A stretch of 34,254 nt of DNA from a virus, in IMG/VR virus record IMGVR_UViG_3300010938_000097, positions 1 to 34,254 of that record; one strand, given 5' to 3'. Both the position numbers and the translations under genes were made by a program. This document shows positions 22,622-31,401 of the stretch, one piece after another (position 1 is the first letter of the stretch; each line of letters starts with the position of its first letter). The notes under the pieces are model-generated. The model was given only the letters and a program-made list of their open reading frames with translations. It did not search any database and was not told the DNA's origin.

Positions 22622-22906
22622 TTACGGATTAGTGTACCATACATTTGTCGAAAATCGAGAACGTACCTCGACCATAATCAATCGCAGATTCTCCACGCTT
22701 TTCTCGATCTTATCGAGCCGATCATCTATCTTGTTGAAATTCCCAAGACGCGATTCGGTGACCGCGAGGCGCGCATGAGTTTGCACAATCCACCCACTAC
22801 TTGCGACGAGGGCTGCTGTCAACAATCCGAGCCATAGTTTGGTGAACGCGCTGCTGAACGCATTAGTGGCCCGCTTGTGGATATCAGTATCGTTAGAATC
22901 GCGCAT
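22622..22906 (-). CDS. membrane protein with coiled-coil tail (lysis accessory)
   Basis: The protein has 94 residues starting at the ATG at 22906, inside an 18-bp tandem duplication. One transmembrane segment (LWLGLLTAALVASSGWIV, about 25-42) is followed by a heptad-like region (FNKIDDRLDKIEKSVENLRLIM). This resembles i-spanins, and the reversed order of XhlA-type lysis proteins. It starts five bases after the tail fibre stop and ends two bases before the holin-like gene. Confidence 0.55.
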   Translation of the reverse strand: MRDSNDTDIHKRATNAFSSAFTKLWLGLLTAALVASSGWIVQTHARLAVTESRLGNFNKIDDRLDKIEKSVENLRLIMVEVRSRFSTNVWYTNP

Positions 22907-22923
22907 ATCATTAGAATCGCGCA
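22888..22923 (-). repeat. 18-bp tandem duplication at a gene junction
   Basis: Two copies of an 18-base unit ending TTAGAATCGCGCA (22888-22905 and 22906-22923) differ at one base. The fibre stop (22911-22913) and the start of the next gene (ATG at 22906) lie inside the repeat. Translated, the unit gives RDSND followed by MRDSND. Confidence 0.9.
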
Positions 22924-24350
22924 GTGTTGAAGATTTTCTCGAATTCGTAAAAATCCACGTACAGATAGCGTGTCCCGGTCCCAGCAGTTTTGAAATGCTG
23001 GATGATATGATACATGGTTGTGTTGGTAGCCACCGCGACATTCGAGGTGCCGATGGATGTACCATTGATCGCAAAGGATGCGCTATTACCATCTGCAGCG
23101 GAAAATCCCTCGAGCAAATACCATGTACCAGCGGTCACAGTGATATTCGAGTCAATCACATTATCCACAGATGCAACGCGATTGATCGCTCGCCATTTCC
23201 CCAAGTTGATATTGTGCGAGTAAACGAAGTAGATGCCATCTGATGGTTCGGCATTATAAGATGAACCGAAGCCAATGCGATCGACGAATGTATCGGTCGC
23301 ATCACTCAATGTCGGAATCATCACGAGTGCACGGAATAGTGTCTTACCACCGATCAATGGAATACCAATAAGCTTGATGACACTGGTTATCGTGCTCGCT
23401 GTTGTACCATTAGACAAACGCACAACACCTGGCCGATTATCAGCAAGCCATGGAGCTATCGCTATGGCCCCGCCTCCTGTATTAGATGACCAATCGGTTT
23501 GACCTGATATGGTACCAGAAATCCAATCATCAAAATAGTACGCGCGCAATGATGGATCGACCACGAGCATATCGGTCCCATCACTTTTCAGCCAACTCCC
23601 CGGCTTCCCCAGTGGGATACGTTCAGCACCCGATGCACCCTGGCGAATCATATCGCCGCGAGTCGTCATCGGGTTCGTGAGCTTCGACGCGAGGTCGCTC
23701 ACCAGATTTGTGACCTGCGATTCTGCGATCGTAATCGCATCACTCCCACCACTGCCATGCGAGCTTGCATGCGCGGTCGGTGTTCGCGCATCCGCATTAC
23801 GCGGATCGCTATTGGTCACGTACTTGTTTGTTGCACCAGGTGCTCCATTAGTACCCGCGAGCGCTGCTTTTTCATCCGATGTTGGAAACCGAGAATCGGT
23901 AAGATTGGCCTTATTCCCTAGGTCAGTCACCAGATTGGTGACCTGACTCTCAGCAATTGTGACTGCATCGCTCCCACCCGATCCGTGCGAGGTCGCATGC
24001 GCGGTCGGTGGGAATGTGCTCGGTTTACCGCTGACCTGGTCCCAGGTTGGTGGTGGTGGTGTTCCATGTGTATGATCCCCGCGACTGTAGGTCGTAGCTA
24101 CTCCAGCAGATGAAGATTGCGAATATGCTGTTTCACTCGCGACCGTATCACTAGGTGTTCCACCACCACCTCCTCCCGTGATCCATTGCGTGTCGTAATC
24201 TACTGCTGAAGCTTTTGCCAGGACCTGACCGCTACTACCACCCGCTGGCACACCAACTCCAGGCACCGGAGCACCCATTGATACCTCGACCGTAGTCTTG
24301 GTCTCGGTGATCTGCACTCCATTGGTGAATTCTGAAATCTCAAGTTTCAT
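22911..24350 (-). CDS. tail fibre protein with repeated motif and lectin-like C-terminal domain
   Basis: The protein has 479 residues. It has an N-terminal strand and a Gly/Pro/Ser-rich linker, then two copies of a repeat starting HASSHGSGGSDA or its near match and running into ITIAESQVTNLV (about residues 118-145 and 195-220). The linker RGDHTHG is common in phage fibres. From about residue 260 a beta-sandwich-like region (YYFDDWISGTISGQTDW, GIYFVYSHNINLGKWRAINR, TWYLLEGF) suggests a jelly-roll carbohydrate-binding domain. It probably contacts the host surface. It is encoded between head and lysis genes rather than at the end of the tail module. Confidence 0.75.
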   Translation of the reverse strand: MKLEISEFTNGVQITETKTTVEVSMGAPVPGVGVPAGGSSGQVLAKASAVDYDTQWITGGGGGGTPSDTVASETAYSQSSSAGVATTYSRGDHTHGTPPPPTWDQVSGKPSTFPPTAHATSHGSGGSDAVTIAESQVTNLVTDLGNKANLTDSRFPTSDEKAALAGTNGAPGATNKYVTNSDPRNADARTPTAHASSHGSGGSDAITIAESQVTNLVSDLASKLTNPMTTRGDMIRQGASGAERIPLGKPGSWLKSDGTDMLVVDPSLRAYYFDDWISGTISGQTDWSSNTGGGAIAIAPWLADNRPGVVRLSNGTTASTITSVIKLIGIPLIGGKTLFRALVMIPTLSDATDTFVDRIGFGSSYNAEPSDGIYFVYSHNINLGKWRAINRVASVDNVIDSNITVTAGTWYLLEGFSAADGNSASFAINGTSIGTSNVAVATNTTMYHIIQHFKTAGTGTRYLYVDFYEFEKIFNTARF

Positions 24351-24380
24351 GCCGAATACGCAGCACCATTCACAGCGTGA

Positions 24381-24725
24381 TTATACAGCGACCTGTCTTT
24401 TGACCTCGACATCGCCTTCGAGCAGGCGCGTAGCAATTCCACCCGGCGAAGTAAGCTTGAGATCATACACGTATGCACCGGCAGCCAGGGCCGTAGTTTG
24501 CGCAGCCGTGAGCGTCGCCGTGAGCTTCCCATTGGGCCCATCTATACTGATCCCGCTTGCCTCACTAAGCTGGACCTCAGCGGTGCTTGAGTATGCCGAT
24601 TTGATCCAAAGCTTGGCTGTATATCCGGTGAGTGGGATCGGTGTCCCCGTCTCATCCTTCCACACCAATTCGAGCGTCCAAGTCGCACCTTGCTCGATGG
24701 TAAGATCGTACTGCGCGGCGCTCAT
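24381..24725 (-). CDS. BppU-like N-terminal domain protein (fibre/baseplate attachment)
   Basis: The protein has 114 residues. The start YDLTIEQGATWTLELVW followed by DETGTPIPLTGYTAKLWIK matches the widespread small phage beta-domain related to the N-terminal part of BppU-type baseplate proteins, which anchors receptor-binding proteins. The last part YVYDLKLTSPGGIATRLLEG completes the strand pattern. It lies between the tailspike and fibre genes, consistent with an adaptor that attaches one of them to the virion. Confidence 0.7.
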   Translation of the reverse strand: MSAAQYDLTIEQGATWTLELVWKDETGTPIPLTGYTAKLWIKSAYSSTAEVQLSEASGISIDGPNGKLTATLTAAQTTALAAGAYVYDLKLTSPGGIATRLLEGDVEVKRQVAV

Positions 24726-24748
24726 GCACTGCTGGCATTATGCTGCTA

Positions 24749-26923
24749 TTAGGGTAGGACCCGAATCCATGAGGTCCCGTTGAACACATAGGGACTGTGC
24801 AAATCCGTATCGTAAACCATCAGCCCCTCTGCGGGCGAGCTGATCGCATTACGTTGAACGGTCGTCATGCGTGGCGGTAGGAATCCTTTATTAGTCGCAT
24901 CGGCTTGTAATACTGCGCTGGCCGCGGCTGGACCATAACTTTGTCCGGAATTGTAAATGCGCAAACCGCCGGCCTGGACGGATGCAATGAGTCCCTCGGA
25001 TTCGTGAGAGCCGATGAACGCAAGCGACGCCGCACTAGGTGACCCGCGGTAAAAGTAGAGCTGCGGGCGAGGCGTGCTTGCATGGTCACTTTGCAATCGT
25101 ATAGCGACATTGGCATTAGCACCTTGACCAATAAATGCCCAAGCATCCGCTGCATCATCAAGCACACTGCGAAAGAGCTGGCCGCTACCGGAATGTGCTT
25201 CGAGTCCGGTCGTAGTCCCGCGCAAATAACCAAGTGATGTTGCGCCTGCGGTGAATTTCAAAGTCGGATAGTACGGGCTACTCGCCGTCGAATTGATGAA
25301 GAGCCCACCATTCTGCTGATTGCTTTCGACGCGCAGCACCTCAGTCACACCATCATGCTGCGCGCGGATGACACCATCTCCCGAGGCTTTGAGCTCGAGC
25401 GATGTACCACCGGTTGCGGTCACGACCGCCAGCGCATTCGTATGCGCATCAAGATAGCGCGCGTCGGTACTAGCGAATGAAATTGGGACCGCACCACTCC
25501 CGACTCTAGAGATGTCATTTCCACCAAGTACGATGTCGGTATTATTCGCGCTCGCCGTAATCCCGATCCCTGTGCGATTAGCGGTTGTGTAGTGATTGCC
25601 GACCGTGTTCCCTACAACGTTGATGCTCGTATTCCCAGATTGCAGGTAGATATCCCATAATCGATTGGTATCAAGTCTCCCATTATCCAAACACACATTT
25701 CCGCGCACGATTGCACCAACCGATTGATACAGACTGATACCGGTCGCACCATTCGAGGCGCACACATTGTTGAGATACTGCACCAGACTACCGCCGACCG
25801 CGCGGATGCCCTCGCGACCGCAGCCATAGATCTGGTTGTTTGCGACTAAAGCGTTGTGCACGTCGAAACTCGGAGGTACGCCATAGATTTGAATCCCATC
25901 CTGGTTCACTCGAGCGATGTAATTACCTACGACAACCGCATTGGTAGTGCCCTCGAGTTGAATACCGCTTGAATTCCCTGTCCCGGCTTCAGGTGCACCG
26001 TCGATGATCGTATTATCCGCAATCAGCGCTTCATTCGGGACCTCGATTGCATCGTGCGTGTAAGATCGAATCAGATTCCCAATGACCCGCACGCCATTAG
26101 GTAGCCCATCCATTCCTTTGCATCCGGTCTTCTCGATGATGCAATTGATCACGGATACATTGGTCGAGTACCCACCCGGGGCCACCCCGGTAATACCCAT
26201 GTCGAATCCGATCTCCGCATTCTGGCCGCCCTCGGTATTCGAGTTGCGACCGAATACGCATTGATCGATGAGCACATTCGTGAGCTGAATCCCGCGGAAG
26301 GCGCCACCGGGTACTGCGAAAGCTGATACCCGCCGCAGCGTGAGATCGGTGACATTCACAAACCAGAAATGTTTCTGGTCATGAATACCATCGCCCTGGC
26401 TGCCAGGATTATCTTTGCCGGTTAGCAGTAGATCTTCAAAGAGCACATTCGTGACCGGCCAATCGCAACGATACCAATTGGTCGCTGGTGTCGGACCAAG
26501 ATCGAGCCTATGCGCGAACGTTGTAGTGTAATCCGAAGCAGTATTATTGATCACACTCGCATTACCAACTCCGCGGATGTGCGTATTATTCGTGATACGC
26601 AAGGTCGCGCTGATGTTGTACGTACCAGGCGGCACGAAGAGCAACCACTTGTTCGTCGAAGCCTTTGTGATTGCAGCCTGGAATGCTGCTGTATCATCAG
26701 TCACCCCATCACCTTTCGCGCCAGCAGTCTTAAGATTCAGCACCCCATCATAGCTCACCACATTACTTAGAGCAGTGTTGATCTTGATGAATGCTGTGCG
26801 AACACTATCACCCGATCGATTATCAGGTGTCCCACCCACGTTGACCGGAATAAAATCGCCCCCACGACACACCATCGTGAGGGCGATGACACCAACACAC
26901 ACACCGCGCACTAGCTCATGCAT
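24749..26923 (-). CDS. tailspike with right-handed beta-helix (pectate-lyase-3-like)
   Basis: The protein has 724 residues. GAKGDGVTDDTAAFQAAI (68-85) is the classical start of the pectate_lyase_3/tailspike beta-helix. Many NV..N..I/VGN repeats follow (for instance IADNTIIDG, VVGNYIARVNQDGIQIYG, VANNQIYGCGREGI), forming the coils. The C-terminal part ends with a block common in phage tail proteins (KGFLPPRMTTVQRNAISSPA, then EGLMVYDT). It probably binds or cleaves surface polysaccharide. The first 20 residues (MHELVRGVCVGVIALTMVCR) look like a signal peptide, odd for a virion protein; a start at the ATG at 26875 would remove most of it. Confidence 0.85.
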   Translation of the reverse strand: MHELVRGVCVGVIALTMVCRGGDFIPVNVGGTPDNRSGDSVRTAFIKINTALSNVVSYDGVLNLKTAGAKGDGVTDDTAAFQAAITKASTNKWLLFVPPGTYNISATLRITNNTHIRGVGNASVINNTASDYTTTFAHRLDLGPTPATNWYRCDWPVTNVLFEDLLLTGKDNPGSQGDGIHDQKHFWFVNVTDLTLRRVSAFAVPGGAFRGIQLTNVLIDQCVFGRNSNTEGGQNAEIGFDMGITGVAPGGYSTNVSVINCIIEKTGCKGMDGLPNGVRVIGNLIRSYTHDAIEVPNEALIADNTIIDGAPEAGTGNSSGIQLEGTTNAVVVGNYIARVNQDGIQIYGVPPSFDVHNALVANNQIYGCGREGIRAVGGSLVQYLNNVCASNGATGISLYQSVGAIVRGNVCLDNGRLDTNRLWDIYLQSGNTSINVVGNTVGNHYTTANRTGIGITASANNTDIVLGGNDISRVGSGAVPISFASTDARYLDAHTNALAVVTATGGTSLELKASGDGVIRAQHDGVTEVLRVESNQQNGGLFINSTASSPYYPTLKFTAGATSLGYLRGTTTGLEAHSGSGQLFRSVLDDAADAWAFIGQGANANVAIRLQSDHASTPRPQLYFYRGSPSAASLAFIGSHESEGLIASVQAGGLRIYNSGQSYGPAAASAVLQADATNKGFLPPRMTTVQRNAISSPAEGLMVYDTDLHSPYVFNGTSWIRVLP

Positions 26924-26951
26924 CGCTCATTAAGATCGCTAAGGTTGGTAC

Positions 26952-27359
26952 TTAGAATCGCAGGGTAATCGTCGAAGACGATCCTGTAATATCACCGCCA
27001 AGGGCGTCGAGTGTCTGTTTGACCGCAACATATCGGCGCACTGTCGGTGTCAACCGGAATTGCACCGATCCCGCAGCCACACCCACACCACCAGCACCGG
27101 TGAGTGTCTTACTCAGTCCGATGTTCGCAAAGTTTGTGTTGTCCGCTGAATCCTGGACCTCGAGTAACAGGTTTTTATTATCCGCAAGTGCAGACAGCGC
27201 CGGCCATTCAATCTTCAATTCGACCGTCTCGGGCAAGATACCACCGGATGCACCGTCCGAAAGGCGGGTGCCCACGTCGAACGCTGTGGACCGATTATTA
27301 GCACCAGCACCGGGGAACGTTTTGGTCGTCGAGTATAGTGCGTCTTGAATGTCACGCAT
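26952..27359 (-). CDS. putative capsid decoration/cement protein
   Basis: The protein has 135 residues, directly after the major capsid gene in transcription order. It is beta-rich with a small-domain pattern: LPETVELKIEWPAL, NLLLEVQDSADNTNFANIGL, GSVQFRLTPTVRRYVAV. The location and the Gly/Ala/Thr-rich sequence resemble capsid cement proteins (Bbp16-like type) that stabilise the head. The family is not certain. Confidence 0.6.
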   Translation of the reverse strand: MRDIQDALYSTTKTFPGAGANNRSTAFDVGTRLSDGASGGILPETVELKIEWPALSALADNKNLLLEVQDSADNTNFANIGLSKTLTGAGGVGVAAGSVQFRLTPTVRRYVAVKQTLDALGGDITGSSSTITLRF

Positions 27360-27390
27360 AAGATCTCTCAGTCTTGATTACCTGGTTGTT

Positions 27391-27420
27391 ATTCATCATT
27401 ACTCATCATTACTCATCATT
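27391..27420 (-). repeat. 10-bp tandem triplication at the end of the capsid gene
   Basis: ATTCATCATT is followed by two copies of ACTCATCATT. On the minus strand the units place stop codons in all three frames right behind the capsid gene, whose own TAA is at 27411-27409. Confidence 0.9.
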
Positions 27421-28353
27421 ACGAATGCTGTCTGTAACGATGATTGGAATTCCGAAGGCTTCGGTCGGCAGAGGTGCGACGTTCTCCATCGCACCACTCG
27501 CGCGCTGACCGAGGCCGGAGAAGATGGTCACCGACCGCGATTTCTGCAACAGCGATCGCGCCCGCCGATTCATGAAGAGCTTGAGATTCCCGCTCTGGAC
27601 AATCGGGACCGGGAATTTCGCGACCAAATCAGCAATCAACGAGTCAGTCAAAGGTTTGGCATCGGTAATCAGCTTGATGCGACCGATCGCTTGGCTATGA
27701 TTCACACTAAGCCCCACCCATCCATACAGGTTACTCACCCAGGCGAAGTAAGCCCTGCTATTAGCGTCCTGGACCTGCTGGCGCGTCCATGGGCTCATTG
27801 TCAATCCACCGTTTCCACCGAACACCCAATGCACACCGTGCGGATCATTCCACACGGCCCACACTGAGGTCGCCGTGCCGCTGACTCCGCCGGCGCTGAC
27901 CTCCATATTAGTCGCATCATAGCTTGCCTGGAGCCCGATGAACCCTTTCGCATCCGCTGTTTTACCGCGGTAAAACTGATCACCGAGTGCAATTGCTTTT
28001 TGCCGCACGACACCGATAGCCTCATCAGCGAGGAGTTGCTCGCGACCACCTTCCTCCGGCGCGTCGGCTACGGCCTCGTCCACGCGAAACTGCGCGTCGA
28101 ACACGTAGCACTCGCACAGGCGCTGCTCGTATGCAGATGAGACAATATCCGATCCTTCATTAGCAGCACGGAAAGCAGGGCCGGCGGGGAGTGATTTGCG
28201 CACGCGGGTCTTGTAGCTTGTCCCTGGAATCACGCGCCCGAGGAGTGAATCGATCTCAGGTGCATAAGTCAGCACTTCCTCGACCAGGCCGATGGACGCA
28301 TCGGTTCCGTTGCGCTTGCTGATGTCAAGCAGACTAAGGTATTTGTTTGCCAT
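27409..28353 (-). CDS. major capsid protein
   Basis: The protein has 314 residues, a usual length for capsid proteins made with a separate scaffold. The N-terminus (SLLDISKRNGTDASIGLVEE, then LTYAPEIDSLLGRVIPGTSY, R.SLPAGPAFRAANEG) matches a group of phage major capsid proteins, presumably HK97-fold. A central helix (REQLLADEAIGVVRQKAIAL) precedes a Trp-rich insertion (WNDPHGVHWVFGGNGG), and the end LPTEAFGIPIIVTDSI is typical. It follows protease and scaffold genes, giving the standard head-assembly order. Confidence 0.85.
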   Translation of the reverse strand: MANKYLSLLDISKRNGTDASIGLVEEVLTYAPEIDSLLGRVIPGTSYKTRVRKSLPAGPAFRAANEGSDIVSSAYEQRLCECYVFDAQFRVDEAVADAPEEGGREQLLADEAIGVVRQKAIALGDQFYRGKTADAKGFIGLQASYDATNMEVSAGGVSGTATSVWAVWNDPHGVHWVFGGNGGLTMSPWTRQQVQDANSRAYFAWVSNLYGWVGLSVNHSQAIGRIKLITDAKPLTDSLIADLVAKFPVPIVQSGNLKLFMNRRARSLLQKSRSVTIFSGLGQRASGAMENVAPLPTEAFGIPIIVTDSIRNDE

Positions 28354-28384
28354 ACATTACTACGTTGTTACAGGTTCTTAGAAA

Positions 28385-28801
28385 TTACTTGCGGTTAACT
28401 TCATTCGCAATTGCTTGAGCGATTTTTTCCCGACGGCTCAGCGGTTTCCCATCTTGAGGTGCGGCAACCGGGATGGGTGCAATAGATACGGCGGCCTTCT
28501 GGATTTCGATCTGCGCGGTCTCTTTCTTTTGCTCCTGGAATTTCGCGATGTCCGCGCGGAGCCCGTTGTATTGCTCACTCAATTGTGTGAGGATCTTGTT
28601 GATCTCCTCAAGTTTCGCTGCGGTCTGTTGCCAGTTGGATTCTTGCTCGGCAGCGATGGCCTGAATTTTCACCAAAGCTTGTGTCGCCTCCCCATCAGCC
28701 TTTGCAGCCTGTTCGGTGGCCTTTGCGGCTTGATCACTTATCGCGCTCATCTGTTCTTTCAATGCTTTGAACATAAGCTTGTCTGTAATAAATGCAAGCA
28801 T
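28385..28801 (-). CDS. putative scaffolding protein
   Basis: The protein has 138 residues and is almost wholly helical with Ala/Gln/Glu/Lys-rich heptads (QAAKATEQAAKADGEATQAL, then EEINKILTQLSEQYNGLRAD). A Pro-rich linker and a short basic C-terminal helix (SRREKIAQAIANEVNRK) follow. Scaffold proteins often bind the capsid protein through such a basic C-terminal helix. The position between the S49 protease and the capsid gene supports this role. The N-terminal MLAFITDKL could be replaced by the ATG at 28774. Confidence 0.65.
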   Translation of the reverse strand: MLAFITDKLMFKALKEQMSAISDQAAKATEQAAKADGEATQALVKIQAIAAEQESNWQQTAAKLEEINKILTQLSEQYNGLRADIAKFQEQKKETAQIEIQKAAVSIAPIPVAAPQDGKPLSRREKIAQAIANEVNRK

Positions 28802-28811
28802 TGTAATCCTG

Positions 28812-29567
28812 TCAAGTGCTTATTTTGCTTTGAAAATCAACGATAGCATCTTGCTCGAAGGGTACGAGCTGATCGATCAAACCAAGATTGATCGCTTCAC
28901 TCCCATCAAATATCCAGCCCGTAAGAGCGCTCCTGCTGATATTGCGCCCATCGGAAATGAAGCTCACAAATTCATCACGCGCGCGATCTACTCTTTGTTG
29001 CAACAGACCAGCGGCCCGCTCGTCCAAGGGGAAATATTCACTTGCAGCCAGCTTATCCTCACCGGCCTTGATCGCTGTGATTTTCACACCAGCCTTCTCG
29101 ATCATGCCGCTGTAGTCAATGTGCAAAATGTATGCCCCAATGGACCCGACCAGTGAGCTCGGGCTTGCGTAGATGCGATCAGCCGCAGCAGCAAGCCAAT
29201 ATGCACCGCTGGTCATGATGCGCGAGGTGAAAGATGCGGTCGGCTTGCGTAAATCGCGTAGCGCATTCGCTGCTTCGGGTAATCCGGTCACTTCCCCGCC
29301 CGGGCTGTCCCAGATAAAGAGAATGCCATTGGTCGCGGGCGATTGGTCATGCTCTCTGGCCACCGCAACAAGCCGGGTAGTATCAATTCCGAAATCGGGG
29401 CTTAGCACACCTGAGACACGAATAATACTGAGCCCATTATTCTGCTGAGCATCCAGATACCACGTCGGGACAACATCAAGTGAGCATTCGCCGATACCGA
29501 CCCTGATAAAAGCCTCGGCTTGAGACGGGTCCTGGACGAACCAGATGGTATTATTTTGTGGAATCAT
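28812..29567 (-). CDS. S49-family (SppA/ClpP fold) prohead protease
   Basis: The protein has 251 residues. IWDSPGGEVTGLPEAANAL (85-103) and SRIMTSGAYWLAAAADRIYA (115-134) carry the oxyanion region and the catalytic Ser120. KAGEDKLAASEYFP (167-180) provides the Lys172 expected of an S49 Ser-Lys dyad. SSLVGSIGAY is also typical. Phage S49 peptidases process the scaffold and mature the capsid. The start overlaps the portal stop as ATGA, and the scaffold gene follows. There is no membrane anchor, in contrast to cellular SppA. Confidence 0.9.
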   Translation of the reverse strand: MIPQNNTIWFVQDPSQAEAFIRVGIGECSLDVVPTWYLDAQQNNGLSIIRVSGVLSPDFGIDTTRLVAVAREHDQSPATNGILFIWDSPGGEVTGLPEAANALRDLRKPTASFTSRIMTSGAYWLAAAADRIYASPSSLVGSIGAYILHIDYSGMIEKAGVKITAIKAGEDKLAASEYFPLDERAAGLLQQRVDRARDEFVSFISDGRNISRSALTGWIFDGSEAINLGLIDQLVPFEQDAIVDFQSKIST

Positions 29568-31117
29568 GCGGAATTCGTGTCGTTATTTGGAAGCGGTGCT
29601 GCCGCAGATTGCCGGCGTTGCTGAATCAACATCTCCACCGGTACACCGAGCGCATTCGCGCGGTCGATCAATCGCCGGTGCCACTCGATGGTCTCGTCCT
29701 GGATTTGTTTCCAGTCGCGATTCCGACTCGCACAAAGTTGCTGCGGTGATAATGCACCGCGATCAATCTCGAGCGCCGCAGATTCGATCTCGTACTTGCG
29801 GTCCGCGGTTAGATCGCTGGGCTCAATGTATTGCCATTTCTGCCAGGTCGGATTTTCTGGTAGGATACCCGATGCAATCGCTCGGGCGATGCGATAGCGA
29901 TCAATGTAGGTGCGCAAGGGTGCAACGATACTTCGGAACAGCTCGGATTTCCGCGCGTTAATGCGCTCGACAATCACGCGCACACTCGCACCACCGACCT
30001 TGGTTGGGTTGTGCTGGAAATCGTAGCTCCAACCTATCGATTCCAATGCTGATCTAAGCTCTTCATCCTGGTACCCCACCCAGTTCGCACTCGGCCTATC
30101 GTTCTCGACCGGTTTTATCTGTTGGCCGGACCCAGCCTTGAAATACATGATGCGCCCGTTGCTTAGTAATTCCTTGGGAAGTGATGTCGCATTGCCTGAG
30201 CTGTCGGGTTCTGATGCGGGCCCGCGAATCAGCGCCTGGGCTGCATCGGGCTCACCTGCTTCGTTATATATTTGCAATGCATAGCTGGCCTCGATTTTTT
30301 GCGCAATAAGCTGAGCGCGCCGGCTCTCTGCGATATCAGTCCAACTCAGTGCACTCGTCGCCAGCATGGACACTCCACGCAATTGATCGCAAGTAAATGG
30401 GAGGAAAACCAGGCGCCCGACCTCGACGGAAGGATAAGCGAGTACGGCGTCAAAAGCATCGGTGATGACATAGGCCACCGGCCTGCCGAATGGAGTCGTA
30501 ATCACTCCGTCCACCACCGGCATTCCCTCGTAAGGTCCATCTTCAATCCACCGCGACCAGCGCCGGCCAATGCGGTGACTGCGAATGATCTGAATGGCCG
30601 GCATACCATCGGGATGCTGAGTCAATAATATAAGCTGGTCACCATCCACGATAATATCGCGCAGAATATTCTGGAGTACGACATCGATACTCTGCTCGAT
30701 ACCGCGCACGTCCAGATTCGCATCAGTCGCATCGAGCCATTCATGCGCGCGTTGGCCCCATTCGGCATCATCACCGATATATTGCCTGCGCGTGGATAGT
30801 GTGCACAACCGCGCGCACTCATCAACCGCTCCGCGCACGACCCCGAAATTGTAGTAAAGCCATCGCCCGAAGCTAAGCAATGTCCGCCGACCCCAGGGAG
30901 TGAGAATATTATGGAAATCGTAGTCGAGCTGAGGAATCGATCGACGATCGGTCTGTTGGACAGCCGCCTCGAAAGCACGATCTCCCATGAGATAGGTCGA
31001 TCGTATTGACGATGCCGGCGTCGTTCCGCTGGGTCCCTGGGGCACGATGGGGATTGGTTTCCCGTTCCGATCGGATTTTTGCATCCTGATCGCGAGACGA
31101 TTTTCAAGTGCCGTCAT
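29564..31117 (-). CDS. portal protein (lambda gpB-like)
   Basis: The protein has 517 residues from the ATG at 31117, one base behind the preceding stop. Features match the lambda portal family: RRTLLSFGRWLYYNFGVVRG followed by AVDECARL, an ILRDIIVDGDQLILL block, IQIIRSHRIG, and a polar end (EWHRRLIDRANALGVPVEML). The dodecameric portal forms the DNA gateway and binds terminase. It lies between the gpW-like gene and the protease, the usual lambda-type order. Confidence 0.9.
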   Translation of the reverse strand: MTALENRLAIRMQKSDRNGKPIPIVPQGPSGTTPASSIRSTYLMGDRAFEAAVQQTDRRSIPQLDYDFHNILTPWGRRTLLSFGRWLYYNFGVVRGAVDECARLCTLSTRRQYIGDDAEWGQRAHEWLDATDANLDVRGIEQSIDVVLQNILRDIIVDGDQLILLTQHPDGMPAIQIIRSHRIGRRWSRWIEDGPYEGMPVVDGVITTPFGRPVAYVITDAFDAVLAYPSVEVGRLVFLPFTCDQLRGVSMLATSALSWTDIAESRRAQLIAQKIEASYALQIYNEAGEPDAAQALIRGPASEPDSSGNATSLPKELLSNGRIMYFKAGSGQQIKPVENDRPSANWVGYQDEELRSALESIGWSYDFQHNPTKVGGASVRVIVERINARKSELFRSIVAPLRTYIDRYRIARAIASGILPENPTWQKWQYIEPSDLTADRKYEIESAALEIDRGALSPQQLCASRNRDWKQIQDETIEWHRRLIDRANALGVPVEMLIQQRRQSAAAPLPNNDTNSA

Positions 31118-31118
31118 A

Positions 31119-31370
31119 TTAAGCGAACGCAGCGATAACCTGGTTACGTCCCACGGTGGCAAATTGTGCGTAAGTCACAGGATCGAACTCGTATAGTGCG
31201 CGTTGCAATGCTGTAATCCGCTGCAAAGCGCTGCGTTCAGCAACCGAGGTCGAGCTGACATCACCGGCACCCGCACCTACGATCACGCGACCGCGCGCAT
31301 AATCTTCCTGCGCCGCGCGCAGTGCAGCCAGGAGATCACTCTCGCTCCAGCCGTAAAATAGCGTTCGCAT
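31119..31370 (-). CDS. head-tail joining protein (gpW-like)
   Basis: The protein has 83 residues. Two helices (ESDLLAALRAAQEDYARGRV and VAERSALQRITALQRALYEF) flank a Gly/Ala-rich hairpin (VIVGAGAGDVSSTS), the plan of the gpW family that lies between terminase and portal genes in lambda-type phages. gpW attaches below the portal before the tail joins. It ends two bases ahead of the portal ATG. Confidence 0.7.
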   Translation of the reverse strand: MRTLFYGWSESDLLAALRAAQEDYARGRVIVGAGAGDVSSTSVAERSALQRITALQRALYEFDPVTYAQFATVGRNQVIAAFA

Positions 31371-31401
31371 GCAAGCAATATGCTCGCTCCATTATTTAAT
31401 A

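Noticed and set aside
23161-23169. Perfect DnaA-box TTATCCACA inside the tail fibre gene
   Set aside because: It is a single copy in a structural gene, without clustering or AT-rich DNA beside it; one 9-mer match in this much sequence is not surprising.
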